64,000 nt of DNA from Asterella californica (Eukaryota > Streptophyta > Marchantiopsida > Marchantiales > Aytoniaceae). Location: contig JAYKYS010000006.1 of assembly GCA_036924285.1 (NCBI GenBank), forward strand, positions 24,836,001 to 24,900,000, given 5' to 3'. Of this stretch, positions 23,528 through 39,568 are shown one piece after another. Under the pieces are notes generated by a model. That model was not told the DNA's origin and did not search any database. It saw only the letters and a list, made by a program, of their open reading frames with translations. The position numbers and the translations under genes are program-made. Numbering within the stretch: position 1 is the first letter of the stretch; each line of letters opens with the position of its first letter.

Positions 23528-24698
23528 ATGAATAAAAGTTGTTATGCATTAATAAGATTTTTGTTGTTGTTGCATGTAGAGTCAATGGGAAGATATGACG
23601 AACATATATCAACAAGATATTTTGGATGTGTTGTATTTTTTGACTTGATCATGTTGGTGGAGAGTATGGGTGATGGATTTTCTGAAATATTTTTTAAATG
23701 GGTTTGGGAGAACAACTATTTGCTGATAAGATATTAACGATACAGTTGATGTTTGCTGATAACACTTTATGTTTTAGACGTGAAGAATTTTATCGGGTTT
23801 ATCATTTAGAAGATACGTATGGTTCTCATTGGATGCATTTTTTTCTGAACAGTCATGGAAAATAATATGTCTTCTGATTGACAGTAAACTGAACGTGAGC
23901 ACTCTACCAAAGTACTTACAGAAATCTGTTCGTTCATTTCGTACTGATCCAAGTGCATTCATAGAAAGGTATGTTGTATGACATTCAGAGAGATTTTCGA
24001 AGAAAAATATAACTATGCATGATTTTTCTGCTGATATTTTCCCTGTTTGTTTTTATTATCATAAACCTGAAGATATTTTCAATGTTAAGTATAACAAACA
24101 TAGATCAAAACTGGCAAAGATAAAAGAAGAATCAGGTAATACGTTATGGTGTAAAATACTAGCAAACTTTTATGTCTTATCTTGCATCAATGGTGTAGAG
24201 ATAATAAACACTGTCGATGGTGTTATTGCAGGACGAGCTAAAGGAAAATTTCTGTGATTCTACGTGATTTTGTACGAAGATATATAATGGATATGTGCAA
24301 TATGAAGTACGTCATGAAACGTGGAGATAAAAGATCTTCACTAGAAGAATCTACGCGGGGAGTGGGGCCTTTACCGAATTGGCGTGAGGAAAAAAGTAAT
24401 AATTTTGTAAGTTACTATAAGAATCAGAACAAATATTGGTGGGCAATTTGATATGTTTGTTGAAAAGTATTACTATCGTTTGTTAATGGAGATTATTTTA
24501 ATTCATGTGTGTGAAGAATTTCCTTTCGTTATGGAAGATTTCTTGAATCTCCATGCTCCTTATTTTGATATGAATGAAATTATTGAGATATCGAAAGATG
24601 TGCATCAAGATTTTTATTTTAAAAATCTTGGAGCTTATCCTTTGTTTATAACTAAAAATTATTGTAACTTTCTTCACATAAATAAAGATACAACATAA
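23528..24698 (+). pseudogene. Decayed protein-coding block, not recognised
   Basis: A run of six plus-strand frames abuts end to end: 23528-23737, about 23719-23865, about 23835-23982, about 23990-24257, 24254-24451 and 24453-24698. Each overlap is a frame change within a few bases, as in a frameshifted gene. Segments include LMFADNTLCFRREEFYRVYH, SEQSWKIICLLIDSKLNVST, LPKYLQKSVRSFRTDPSAF, KPEDIFNVKYNKHRSKLAKI, GPLPNWREEKSNNFVSYYKN and LNLHAPYFDMNEIIEISKDV. They are rich in aromatic and charged residues and look like real protein despite AT-rich DNA. I do not recognise the family and assign no function. Alternatives are a captured host gene, an element-encoded protein, or chance in AT-rich DNA; the last is less likely over 1.1 kb. 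Confidence 0.4.
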
Positions 24699-24896
24699 TA
24701 TAGTATGCATTTAGTCTCCAATCCCCCTGATGATACTGAGACATGCAGATTTCTGTTACCTCCCGTGGGCGTGCAGAATCCTTCGGCTGATACGTTGACA
24801 ATCCTGATTGATTGAAATAGATTCAGGCTTGTTGAAATGACTCACAGTTTTTTGTTTTTCTCTCACTACGATGTCCTTCTCGTAGTCAAGTCAAGC

Positions 24897-25245
24897 ATGC
24901 ATATTATTCACCCTCTTTCGAGTTCGAAAGAGAGGAAATGCATATTAATTTAATACCTAACCCTTCTGACGAGAAGGATGAGGTATTAAATTAATGCCTG
25001 AGTATAGTAGTGAATTCATGAGTATTAGCCTACCAGTCTTGTATCGTCTGAAGCGCGAGAGCTGACTCAGTGCTTATGATTTTTCTCTTACTCTCCCTGT
25101 GTTTCCAAGCATAGGTTAACAAATAATTTTTATATAATTTTTTAATTCTTTATATTTACTTAGTATATATTTTTATTTTAATATTTATATATTCTTTTGA
25201 TAACAATAAACGAACAAAAGTTCTCCGAAGTTGAAATTTCATGCA
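24897..25245 (+). repeat. Twin-hairpin repeat, best copy
   Basis: Begins and ends with ATGCATATTATTC. Hairpin 1 (about 24898-24945) pairs CCTCTTTCG with CGAAAGAGAGG around AGTT, inside flanking ATGCATAT/ATGCATAT. Hairpin 2 (about 24943-24997) pairs ATTAATTTAATACCT..CCTTCT with AGAAGG..AGGTATTAAATTAAT around GACG, with two mismatches. A 3' module follows: TTTTGATAACAATAAACGAA then CAAAAGTTCTCCGAAGTT. No ORF. It looks like a non-autonomous element, class unknown. Confidence 0.65.
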
Positions 25246-25363
25246 TATTATTCGTGTTACACAATCTTGCTACTCGCTTCTCTATTGCACTCACTATCAC
25301 CTTGAGACTCTCTATGTAACTAAATCCGAACTACAAACCTTACACATTTCTTTTTTAGAAAAC

Positions 25364-25661
25364 ATGCATAGTCACCCTCTGCCGAGAGGGTTAGGTATTA
25401 ATAAACGTCTGAATAAGTTAAAATATTCATGAGTATAGCTTCTCAGTCTTGTATCTTCTGAAGCGTGAGAGCCGAGTCAACACTTATGGTTTTTTTCCGG
25501 CTCTCCCAGTGTTTTCAAACACAAGTTAACAAATAATTTTTATGGAATATTTTAATTATTTATAAATATTTTATAAATATTTTACATTCAACATTTACAT
25601 ATTTCTCTGATAACAGAAAATGAACAAAAATTCTAAGAAGTTCATGCAGCATGCATATTCC
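25364..25661 (+). repeat. Twin-hairpin repeat, adjacent copy
   Basis: Same layout as the copy 120 bp upstream and same orientation. It starts CATGCATAGTCACCCTCTG, carries a collapsed hairpin (CCCTCTGCCGAGAGGG), the shared middle (CTTGTATCTTCTGAAGCGTGA), the AT-rich spacer, and the 3' module (TCTCTGATAACAGAAAATGA) ending GCATGCATATTC. Confidence 0.65.
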
Positions 25662-25776
25662 CTTCTCTCTCGTTGTCAATGTTAACAGAGACTATTGTCG
25701 TTCGCAACAACCTTGTTGAATTCGAAAAGACTCGTAATTGTGCAGTCGGATTGACTATATCATAGGGGTTGGTTTT

Positions 25777-25805
25777 GAGCAAAACACTCTTAGAGTGTTT
25801 TGCTC
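25777..25805. repeat. Perfect 13 bp inverted repeat
   Basis: GAGCAAAACACTC and GAGTGTTTTGCTC flank a 3 nt loop (TTA). It lies inside the start of a 68-codon plus ORF (25769-25975) that I do not recognise. Confidence 0.6.
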
Positions 25806-27119
25806 GGAAAATTAAGTTTTTTGATTGTTACCGGTTCTTTATTTTGACTACTTATTTTACAATTAAAAGTTCCAGCCGAAAAGTTTTGTTTTGCTCGTTC
25901 TCGATGAACTCTCGTTCTCTAGTCACAAAGAGCTATATACAAAGAAAAAAAGTAAAAGTTTACGGAAGAGAGTAACAGCGAAAAGATTTGAGACACCTTT
26001 CTTTATTCCCGCCGTGACTCCAAAACGTCAATTTACAAATTTTGTGTAAAATTAGATGTTTACATCAACTCAACTCTTCAACTGGGATGATACGTTTTCC
26101 GTAGGGGTTATTCATTTCTAGGTTTGGCACCCTTAATGGTATGCAACCAAATTCCGTGAGAAAATCCTTCACTCTCATTTCAGGAAATAGAATATCACCC
26201 AAAACACCGTGGTTTGACAACTGTCATTATACTATAGGTAATTTTTTTAATAATTCAAAAAAGAATATTTTGCAATAAGTTTCAATATAAATATTATTTA
26301 AATTTGGTTATAATATTTTCTGAATAAAAAATAAAAATAAAATGTGTAATGATTTTTTTTCAAAACAGTAGAAAGATACAATAAATTACTCTGTTATTTT
26401 TGTAATATTTGTTGAAAGTTACAAAGATATATTTTTCTATAGAGGAAAGTTATTCTGAAGTTGACACCCACTATTGGATATACATCTTCTTTCCTTTACC
26501 AAAATACATAAAAGGGGACCTTCATCCGGAAAAGCAGAGACCACTTGACCGCCTCCAATACGTTGATCACCTCCAGTACGTTTGTCGGATTTGACTTCAT
26601 CTCTCTTACTATGGTATTATTTGATCGCACCTATGACTGACAACATAAGGTTAAAGGGGATTATTGCCATATGGAAAAACTGCATAAGTAAAGAAAGAAA
26701 GTGCCTGAGTTGATAATATGTTAAAAAAATACTTTAAACTAAACTTTTGTGCAGATACATGACTTGGTGCTGACATATACGTCTCATATTCAGATAACGC
26801 GATATTTTGATTTGTTGAACCTGTGTTTTCAGTCAAAACTATGATCAAATAATGCAATGTTAAGAAAGGTATGGTCAAGTAAATATCTGGATTCAAAACA
26901 AAATAACTCCACTACGGGGTGACCAGGAGCCTCTGTATGCATACTCTGGGTTTAATAGGAGGAAAGAGCTTTAATAGGAGGATAGAACATCGAATTTTTT
27001 TTGGAGTTCCTAACAGAGGGACATTTCAACTGCAGTGAATTTTACCGCTATGCATATTTTTCTTCGAGTAATCATTAAGTTTTAAAGAGTTTTAAAAACG
27101 ATTTTCTTTTAGGATCTTT
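25806..27119. other. Gene-free AT-rich stretch
   Basis: No gene or RNA recognised. ORFs at 26409-26594 (plus) and 26651-26896 (minus) are short with no motifs. Near 26950-26990 the phrase TTTAATAGGAGGA is repeated. Confidence 0.45.
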
Positions 27120-27149
27120 AGCTCTGCGTATGCTGTGCATGTTGGGCCC

Positions 27150-27290
27150 CCGGGTTTGCGAGCCCAAGCCGGAGATGTCCGTCGAGGAAGTAGCAAGGCC
27201 TGAACCCTGCAACTCACTCCAGCTACTCCAGCTACTCCAGCTTGATGGGGTCTTTCCATCCGTTGGCTACTCATTGCGTCGCGTGTTTCT
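27150..27290 (+). repeat. Direct repeat unit, partner at 29.62-29.75 kb
   Basis: Shares GCTTGATGGGGTCTTTCCAT and CCGTTGGCTACTCATTG with 29690-29750 (GATGAGATCTTTCCATCCG, TTTGCTATTCATTG), plus weaker similarity just upstream. The two lie about 2.45 kb apart, bracketing the MITE and orphan ORFs. It also contains a 9 bp unit (CTCCAGCTA) repeated near 27220-27240. Confidence 0.5.
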
Positions 27291-27394
27291 CTCCAGCTAC
27301 GGACGGGCAACTATTCCAACCTACCTCAGTGGTGACTACAGAAATAATAATAATGTAATGTACAAAATAATCAACTTTCTTTGTTCCTCTGGAG

Positions 27395-27611
27395 CAGTGT
27401 TCGGGAAGGTTTCTGTCGAAAATCGGTAAATTTCCGGTGGATGGAAGGGAAATTTCGGAAATCTTAAATTTTCACCGGAAATTTTGTCTAGTTTCCACTA
27501 AAATCTCAACTTTTTCTCTCGGAAATTTTCCGGCAGATTTGGGTAAAGACCGGTAATGTCGATTTTGAACCGGAAATGACACAACGTAACGCCGTTACTC
27601 CCCGAACATTG
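27395..27611. mobile_element. hAT-type MITE with intact ends
   Basis: A 217 bp element. Left end CAGTGTTCGGG and right end CCCGAACATTG are inverted repeats with one mismatch. It is flanked on both sides by an exact 8 bp duplication, CTCTGGAG (27387-27394 and 27612-27619). An 8 bp target duplication with CAGTG-like ends is the hallmark of hAT elements (established). The interior has repeated TTTCCGG/CCGGAAA motifs and no ORF. Intact ends and an exact duplication suggest a fairly recent insertion, moved by a hAT transposase encoded elsewhere. Confidence 0.85.
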
Positions 27612-27673
27612 CTCTGGAGTCTCGTGTAGTGTTGTTTCAACTCGAGGTGACGACTCATGAGCTATAGATGGTA

Positions 27674-28701
27674 TCACGTGTCATCCGTATGAGTCTCCCC
27701 AGCTTTGGCCCGCTCGGAGAGGTCGTTCTGCAACAACATGACGCAGTCGTTGTGATCCGCGTTTGACTTGTGCCGAGCGCGAGTAGACCACGTTTCGGAC
27801 CAAGGAAGTCCTAGCTCCGGATGGGATTGAGGATACGCGAGGGGACAAAATTCTGAGTCGAAGAAGATGCTTTGCTTTGATATAAGGCACTCCTCACACA
27901 TGTGTCTGAAGAGTTAAACTGACAGAAAACTTGTCACTCGGGACCAAGAGGACCCACCACCTACTGGATGTCTTTTAACCCCAAGAACTTGGATTCGTCA
28001 CTTTGCCTTTGTACAAAGTAGAGGTTTCCTCTCGTGCACCTCAACTGAAACAAAGCGCCCATATATTCCCGCAAGAACATATCATAAATAATAACCAGTC
28101 CACATCTATCGAAAGTATTGAGAATTATTGACACGAAGATAATCGATACTACTGACGCTCCTAATTTCGGAAAACCGGGTCCAGAAACAACGGCCCTGTG
28201 AATAAGGCCTAAAGCGAGAAAAAAGACTGCCGGCGTTAGTCCAGTCAGTCGAATGTCGTTCCTTCCTTCCCACGAGCGAGTCAGACGAAGCTGGGAGAAA
28301 GAGAAGCAGACAGGTAGAGCGCCAACTGAGCAGAGCGGCAGATACAAGAGAGCAGATTCTGTCTCGCTTGGGTAGTTGATCTCCAGCCCCGCCACGTGAC
28401 ACAGCCTTTCCTGTTCAGCACCTATAGTCCAAATTAGCACACAAGTGGCAGCCAACTTCACTGTGGTTTTCGAGCTCCGAGCTGATTCTTTGGCTGGTGG
28501 ACGCGGCAGATGGTTATAATGATGGTCTCTCTCTGTAGTCCGAAGGAACCTGTCTCGGGCCCTTTCGTATCGTCGCTTAGCGGTGGGCGAGTCCTTCACT
28601 GACAGCCAGTTCCAGGTTCTCGATAGGCGTAGCCCGACGAATCCACGTGTCATAGAGACCGTGCTTATCGCACGTATAACCCTAGACGCCGCGTAAACCA
28701 C
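27674..28701 (-). CDS. Orphan ORFs on a GC-richer island
   Basis: A 246-codon single-exon minus ORF (28701-27961) is followed by a 75-codon one (27901-27674). The long product starts MVYAASRVIRAISTVSMTRG, has a basic middle (KRRYERARDRFLRTTERDHH), and two hydrophobic stretches that could span a membrane (AVFFLALGLI and GASVVSIIFVSIIL). I recognise no family. A run this long without a stop is uncommon here, but it could be chance in GC-richer DNA or an old gene remnant. No promoter or poly-A evidence; no function assigned. Confidence 0.25.
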
Positions 28702-28929
28702 TGTAGTGAAAATATTTTAATTTTGGTTTCTTTTTTGCTTTATTTATTTATTTAGTCATCTTAGGGTGTCGTCCGACGGAGATTAAATTTTCACTTTTCT
28801 CTAAAGGGGGGAAAACTTGTCAGCCGAGCCTGTTCTTGCTTGTTAGTTTTCCATTCGTGTTTGCATGAAATTTTGGTTAAACTAATATTTTCACATAATA
28901 CTCAAGTTGTTTTTACTTTTGCCCAAGTT
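28702..28929. other. Spacer, nothing seen
   Basis: AT-rich spacer between the orphan ORF and the next hairpin repeat. Confidence 0.4.
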
Positions 28930-29345
28930 ATCTCCTCTTCTTTGCATATAATTCACCTCTTCCATGATGAGAAAAGAGGAACATGCAAAGGACTTTAATA
29001 ATTATTTAACCCTTCCGGCAGAAAGAATTAGGTGATAAATTAAAATTTCAAAATAAATAATTTTCTCTTGCAGTTCTCTCTTATGGTTCTTACTACATGC
29101 TGTAATCCACATGCTTTATGAGTTATCTCTGGCAAATCTGGTATATACAAGACAGTTAATATATAATAATTAATTTAATTTAAAACTTCTAAACATTTTC
29201 TCTTTAATGTTTATGAATTTTTATTAACATCTCGATAGCATCATCACTGTGATGTCCGATCCACTGGCAGTTTTTGGTTTTATTTTTTTCATTGCGTTTG
29301 TCCTTTTCTTTCGTTTTGCCAGAAATGGAATTTGGATGCATATTG
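28930..29345 (+). repeat. Twin-hairpin repeat, copy at 28.9 kb
   Basis: Hairpin 1 region (GCATATAATTCACCTCTTCC..AAAAGAGGAACATGCAAAGG) is followed by hairpin 2 (AACCCTTCCGGCAGAAAGAATTAGG core) and the downstream module shared with the 5.3 kb copy (GATAGCATCATCACTGTGATG..TTTGGATGCATATTG). Confidence 0.6.
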
Positions 29346-29990
29346 TGAACTGATTGTCTTACTCCTGCTTCTGTTACTTGCGTAGTATTTAGTGTGTTGT
29401 TTCCTCTTGCTGAACATTGCAGTGAAAACTAACATGAAATCCTCCAAAGAACTTTGAAAAGGTTCCTTGTGAGTAACTTCTTTCTATAAGTAAGGAATGT
29501 GAAATATGACGAATATTGTTATCTTTCAACACGTTATGCAATGCAAAGAAGTAATGTGAAGATTTGAGTTATTTCCGAACCTGCTTGACTGGAAGGACTT
29601 TAGAGTTACTGATAGCGAAGCCTAGCCCCGATGTTTTCCTTTCTTTCGGAACGTTGGTTGTTTTGTCATTCGGTTCCCTCATTCCATTGTACGGCTTGAT
29701 GAGATCTTTCCATCCGTTTGCTATTCATTGTGTCTTGTTATGCGAAGTAATCGAGTGGAATGAGTAAGTGGAAAGAGATATTTCGTGTACCAAGACAACA
29801 TCAGCTCCCTTCGGTGGCAGAAATGTATTTTTTAAAACAAAATTCGTTGTTTATGCAGCTTAATGTTTTGTAGAGGTTGAGTTTCACGGTTTCTGGATTT
29901 CACTCGGTTACACCTTTCAATCGTGAAAGCACTGTCGCAGATTTATTTTAAGGCGTGCATCTTCACCTCTACTATTAGATTTATATATTA
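29346..29990. other. Spacer holding the second direct repeat unit
   Basis: Apart from the 29.62-29.75 kb repeat unit (see 27.15 kb), nothing recognised. The plus ORF 29564-29767 spans that unit and is probably non-genic. Confidence 0.4.
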
Positions 29991-30262
29991 TTATTTAACC
30001 TTTTCGTTGAGAAGTGTTAATATTTGATTTAAACTAATAAGTGTTTGTTAGTAATTATTGTATTTATAGTTTCAGAAGCGTGTCTTTTCGTTTTCGTGTT
30101 ATGGGGTATACCTAGACCGTCTCGTAACTGAAGGTGCGGTTATTATTTAATACTTATAAATATATTTATTTTTAAAATTTATAATATGAAACTTTTACAT
30201 CTTTTTAGATAACATGAAACGAGGAAAAATTCTCCGAAGTTTATCTTGCATGCTATCTATTT
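29991..30262 (+). repeat. Twin-hairpin repeat, 3' copy upstream of the isomerase gene
   Basis: Has a decayed hairpin 2 (TATTTAACCTTTTCGTTGAG) and the conserved 3' module (TTTTTAGATAACATGAAACG then AAAAATTCTCCGAAGTTTAT) ending TTGCATGC. It lies about 500 bp before the candidate first exon of the isomerase gene, so it may sit in that gene's promoter region. Confidence 0.5.
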
Positions 30263-30760
30263 ATCTTACACTAAAGGCCGCGAAGATCACAGTTATTTTA
30301 CCTAGCAGATTTCGTGTAAGGCGTTTGCCCAGCAATCCGAGTACAAGTCACATACATATTTGGTTCTCTGATTGGGTCCTAGCTACAGTTGTGACCTTAA
30401 TATTGGGTCAGGGCCTATCTCGCGACGTCGTGGAAGAAGTCAAGAACGTGGGCCGCGAGTGTGGGATGTACTCGCGCAGACGGGAGGAGAGGAGTGGTGG
30501 TTTAGAGGGCGGAATCAAGGATCGAGAGAGCGGTTTGAAGGGAGAGCTGGGGGATGATCGCCACAGGCAGTCGTGAGAGTGGGTGGAGGAGAAGGACGAG
30601 CGAGAGGGGGCCTCTGCTTTTGTAGAGTGGTATGGTTTGTTGCTATCTTTTGATATATGGTTAAGATGTGAGATGGTCTTGTGATTGGAGATTGGGTTAC
30701 AGATCTGTGCCCGCTCCAGAAGCTAATAATTTGATTTCCCCTTTGTCGGTCTTGAGAGCC

Positions 30761-30912
30761 ATGCAAGCACCCGCTGTACCCGCTGTGCAGCAGCAGCAGC
30801 AGCAGCACTGCCCCATTTCCGTCACCTCCTCCCGCTCTCGATTCACGACACCTGCCATTGCTACGGCCTTATTGTCGTCGGGCTTCTTGCACAATTCGTC
30901 CTCCTCGCTCAG
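30761..30912 (+). other. Candidate alternative first exon, transit-peptide-like
   Basis: ATG at 30761 opens 50 codons ending at a good donor (CAG|GTAGGC at 30913). The peptide has a Gln run (VQQQQQQH from the CAG repeat), many Ser/Thr/Ala/Arg and no acidic residue (SVTSSRSRFTTPAIATALL), as chloroplast or mitochondrial leaders have. It precedes the isomerase exons, but its phase (2 nt left over) does not join the first homologous exon in frame. Either a small exon lies between, or this is 5' UTR. The local GC rise fits a transcribed 5' end. Confidence 0.35.
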
Positions 30913-32361
30913 GTAGGCAGTGGGCGGTACCTTTCTCTTCTCCTATCGCTTTGTCGTTTCCCCGATCTGTCAGTCCATTGTAACATGTTCGAAATCTTAG
31001 GGAGCTCGTTGGATTCAAAATGTTTTGTTTTGCTTCGAGTTGCAGCATCAGCTTCCTCCTGCGATCAGTTTTTCATTTGCACGGTAGGGCCGCGTAGGCC
31101 CATGTAACTCCAGAATAGGAATCTCTCATTATTTGTCCTTAAGGCGTGTGATCGAGTTTTGGGCCGGATTATGGAGCGAGTCCTGTTCCGTCGTAAGCAT
31201 AGGATTGGAGAATTCGCACTTTGAATTTGTTCGGTGATCCACTTCGGCTTTTAACGTCGAATCTCGTATACGTCCATCTGTCCATCTGTCCAGAATGTCT
31301 GTTTTTTAGTCAGTATTTCTCGTCCTAGTGTGAACACTGGAATGCCACGAGAATGAAGGCGTTTTCTTGAATCTACTGTAGTCAGATCCAATACCAGATT
31401 TCAGAAGTGAGCATTCTGTCAGCAGTCGTGAGAAGAGGATCTTCGTATTCAAGCAGCGTTAGAGAGTGGTGCCTGATGTACATCAGGTGCCACTTTCACT
31501 AGACTATGACTTACTACGTATTATGCTGTACCTTCAATCTCCCCTCTAAGCAATGCTTCGTATGACGGTTGTGGCTAGTTCAGAGGCAGGGGCCTGAGGT
31601 TACGTGTCGATCAACCATCGTGGCAAGCTCGCCAGATATCTCAGCCCCGCATTGAAGCCATGGTACTTCCTTGGACAACAATTTCTCTCCCTTTGAATTT
31701 ATTTACTGCGAAGTTTACGTGCAGGCTAAAACGAAATCAGCTGATTGTACTCGATAAACACGGCTCGCAGCAGATGCTCTTCTTGAACTGTTGACCTTCG
31801 CTTGAGTTATCGAGCATAACTTGAACCAGTATACTCCCGAATGTTTAATGTGGTACCAGTATACTGGTATGCCTTTAAATTAGAAGCACTGATATGCGCG
31901 TGCATACTAGTTTGCCTAGTGCGCAGGTGTGCATTCCGATTGAGAAAATTTACAAGCCTTAGGAACAGACGGATGACAACGAAACCTGAGACACAATGTT
32001 GGTTTGCAATTGAGACTGAATTAGACGCGATTACTTTCGTGGCTGTGGCATGACGTGGGCCATGCATACAGTATCTATTAATTGAACAATTTTGAAATTG
32101 CCGAGTTCTGGTTCGAAGGACAATGTAGCTGAGATGTTGTGTTTTGGAAGAAACAGTGGTGTGAATGACTACATCAAGATTCTTAACAGTACGGTACGAT
32201 TTGATGATAGCTTGAGCGTATATCGGACCCTGTCATGCAGCGTTACCATCATTGCAAGCTAAACAAAACGAGCGTTATTGAAGGATAAAAACGAGGAATG
32301 CAAGAACGCAGCAGTCCAAGTTGTATGTAAAGTATGTTTACTAATCGTGCGGACTTTGCAG
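30913..32361 (+). other. Presumed first intron/5' region of the isomerase gene
   Basis: No other gene seen. An ATG at 31660-31662 (context GAAGCCATG) is followed at once by GT (31663). Spliced to 32362 it would place Met directly before Ala-Ser-Gly, the expected cytosolic start. That is a candidate, not proven. A near-palindrome at 31465-31494 (AGTGGTGCCTGATG/CATCAGGTGCCACT) lies here. Confidence 0.35.

Positions 32362-39568
<7,207 letters not shown>

Noticed and set aside
23990..24260. GIY-YIG or homing-endonuclease-like domain in the decayed block
   Set aside because: The phrase KPEDIFNVKYNKHRSKL is loosely reminiscent, but no GIY or YIG motif or catalytic Arg/Glu context is visible.
30780..30806. 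CAG repeat as a possible expanded trinucleotide
   Set aside because: Only about six units, short and ordinary for a Gln-coding or UTR stretch.
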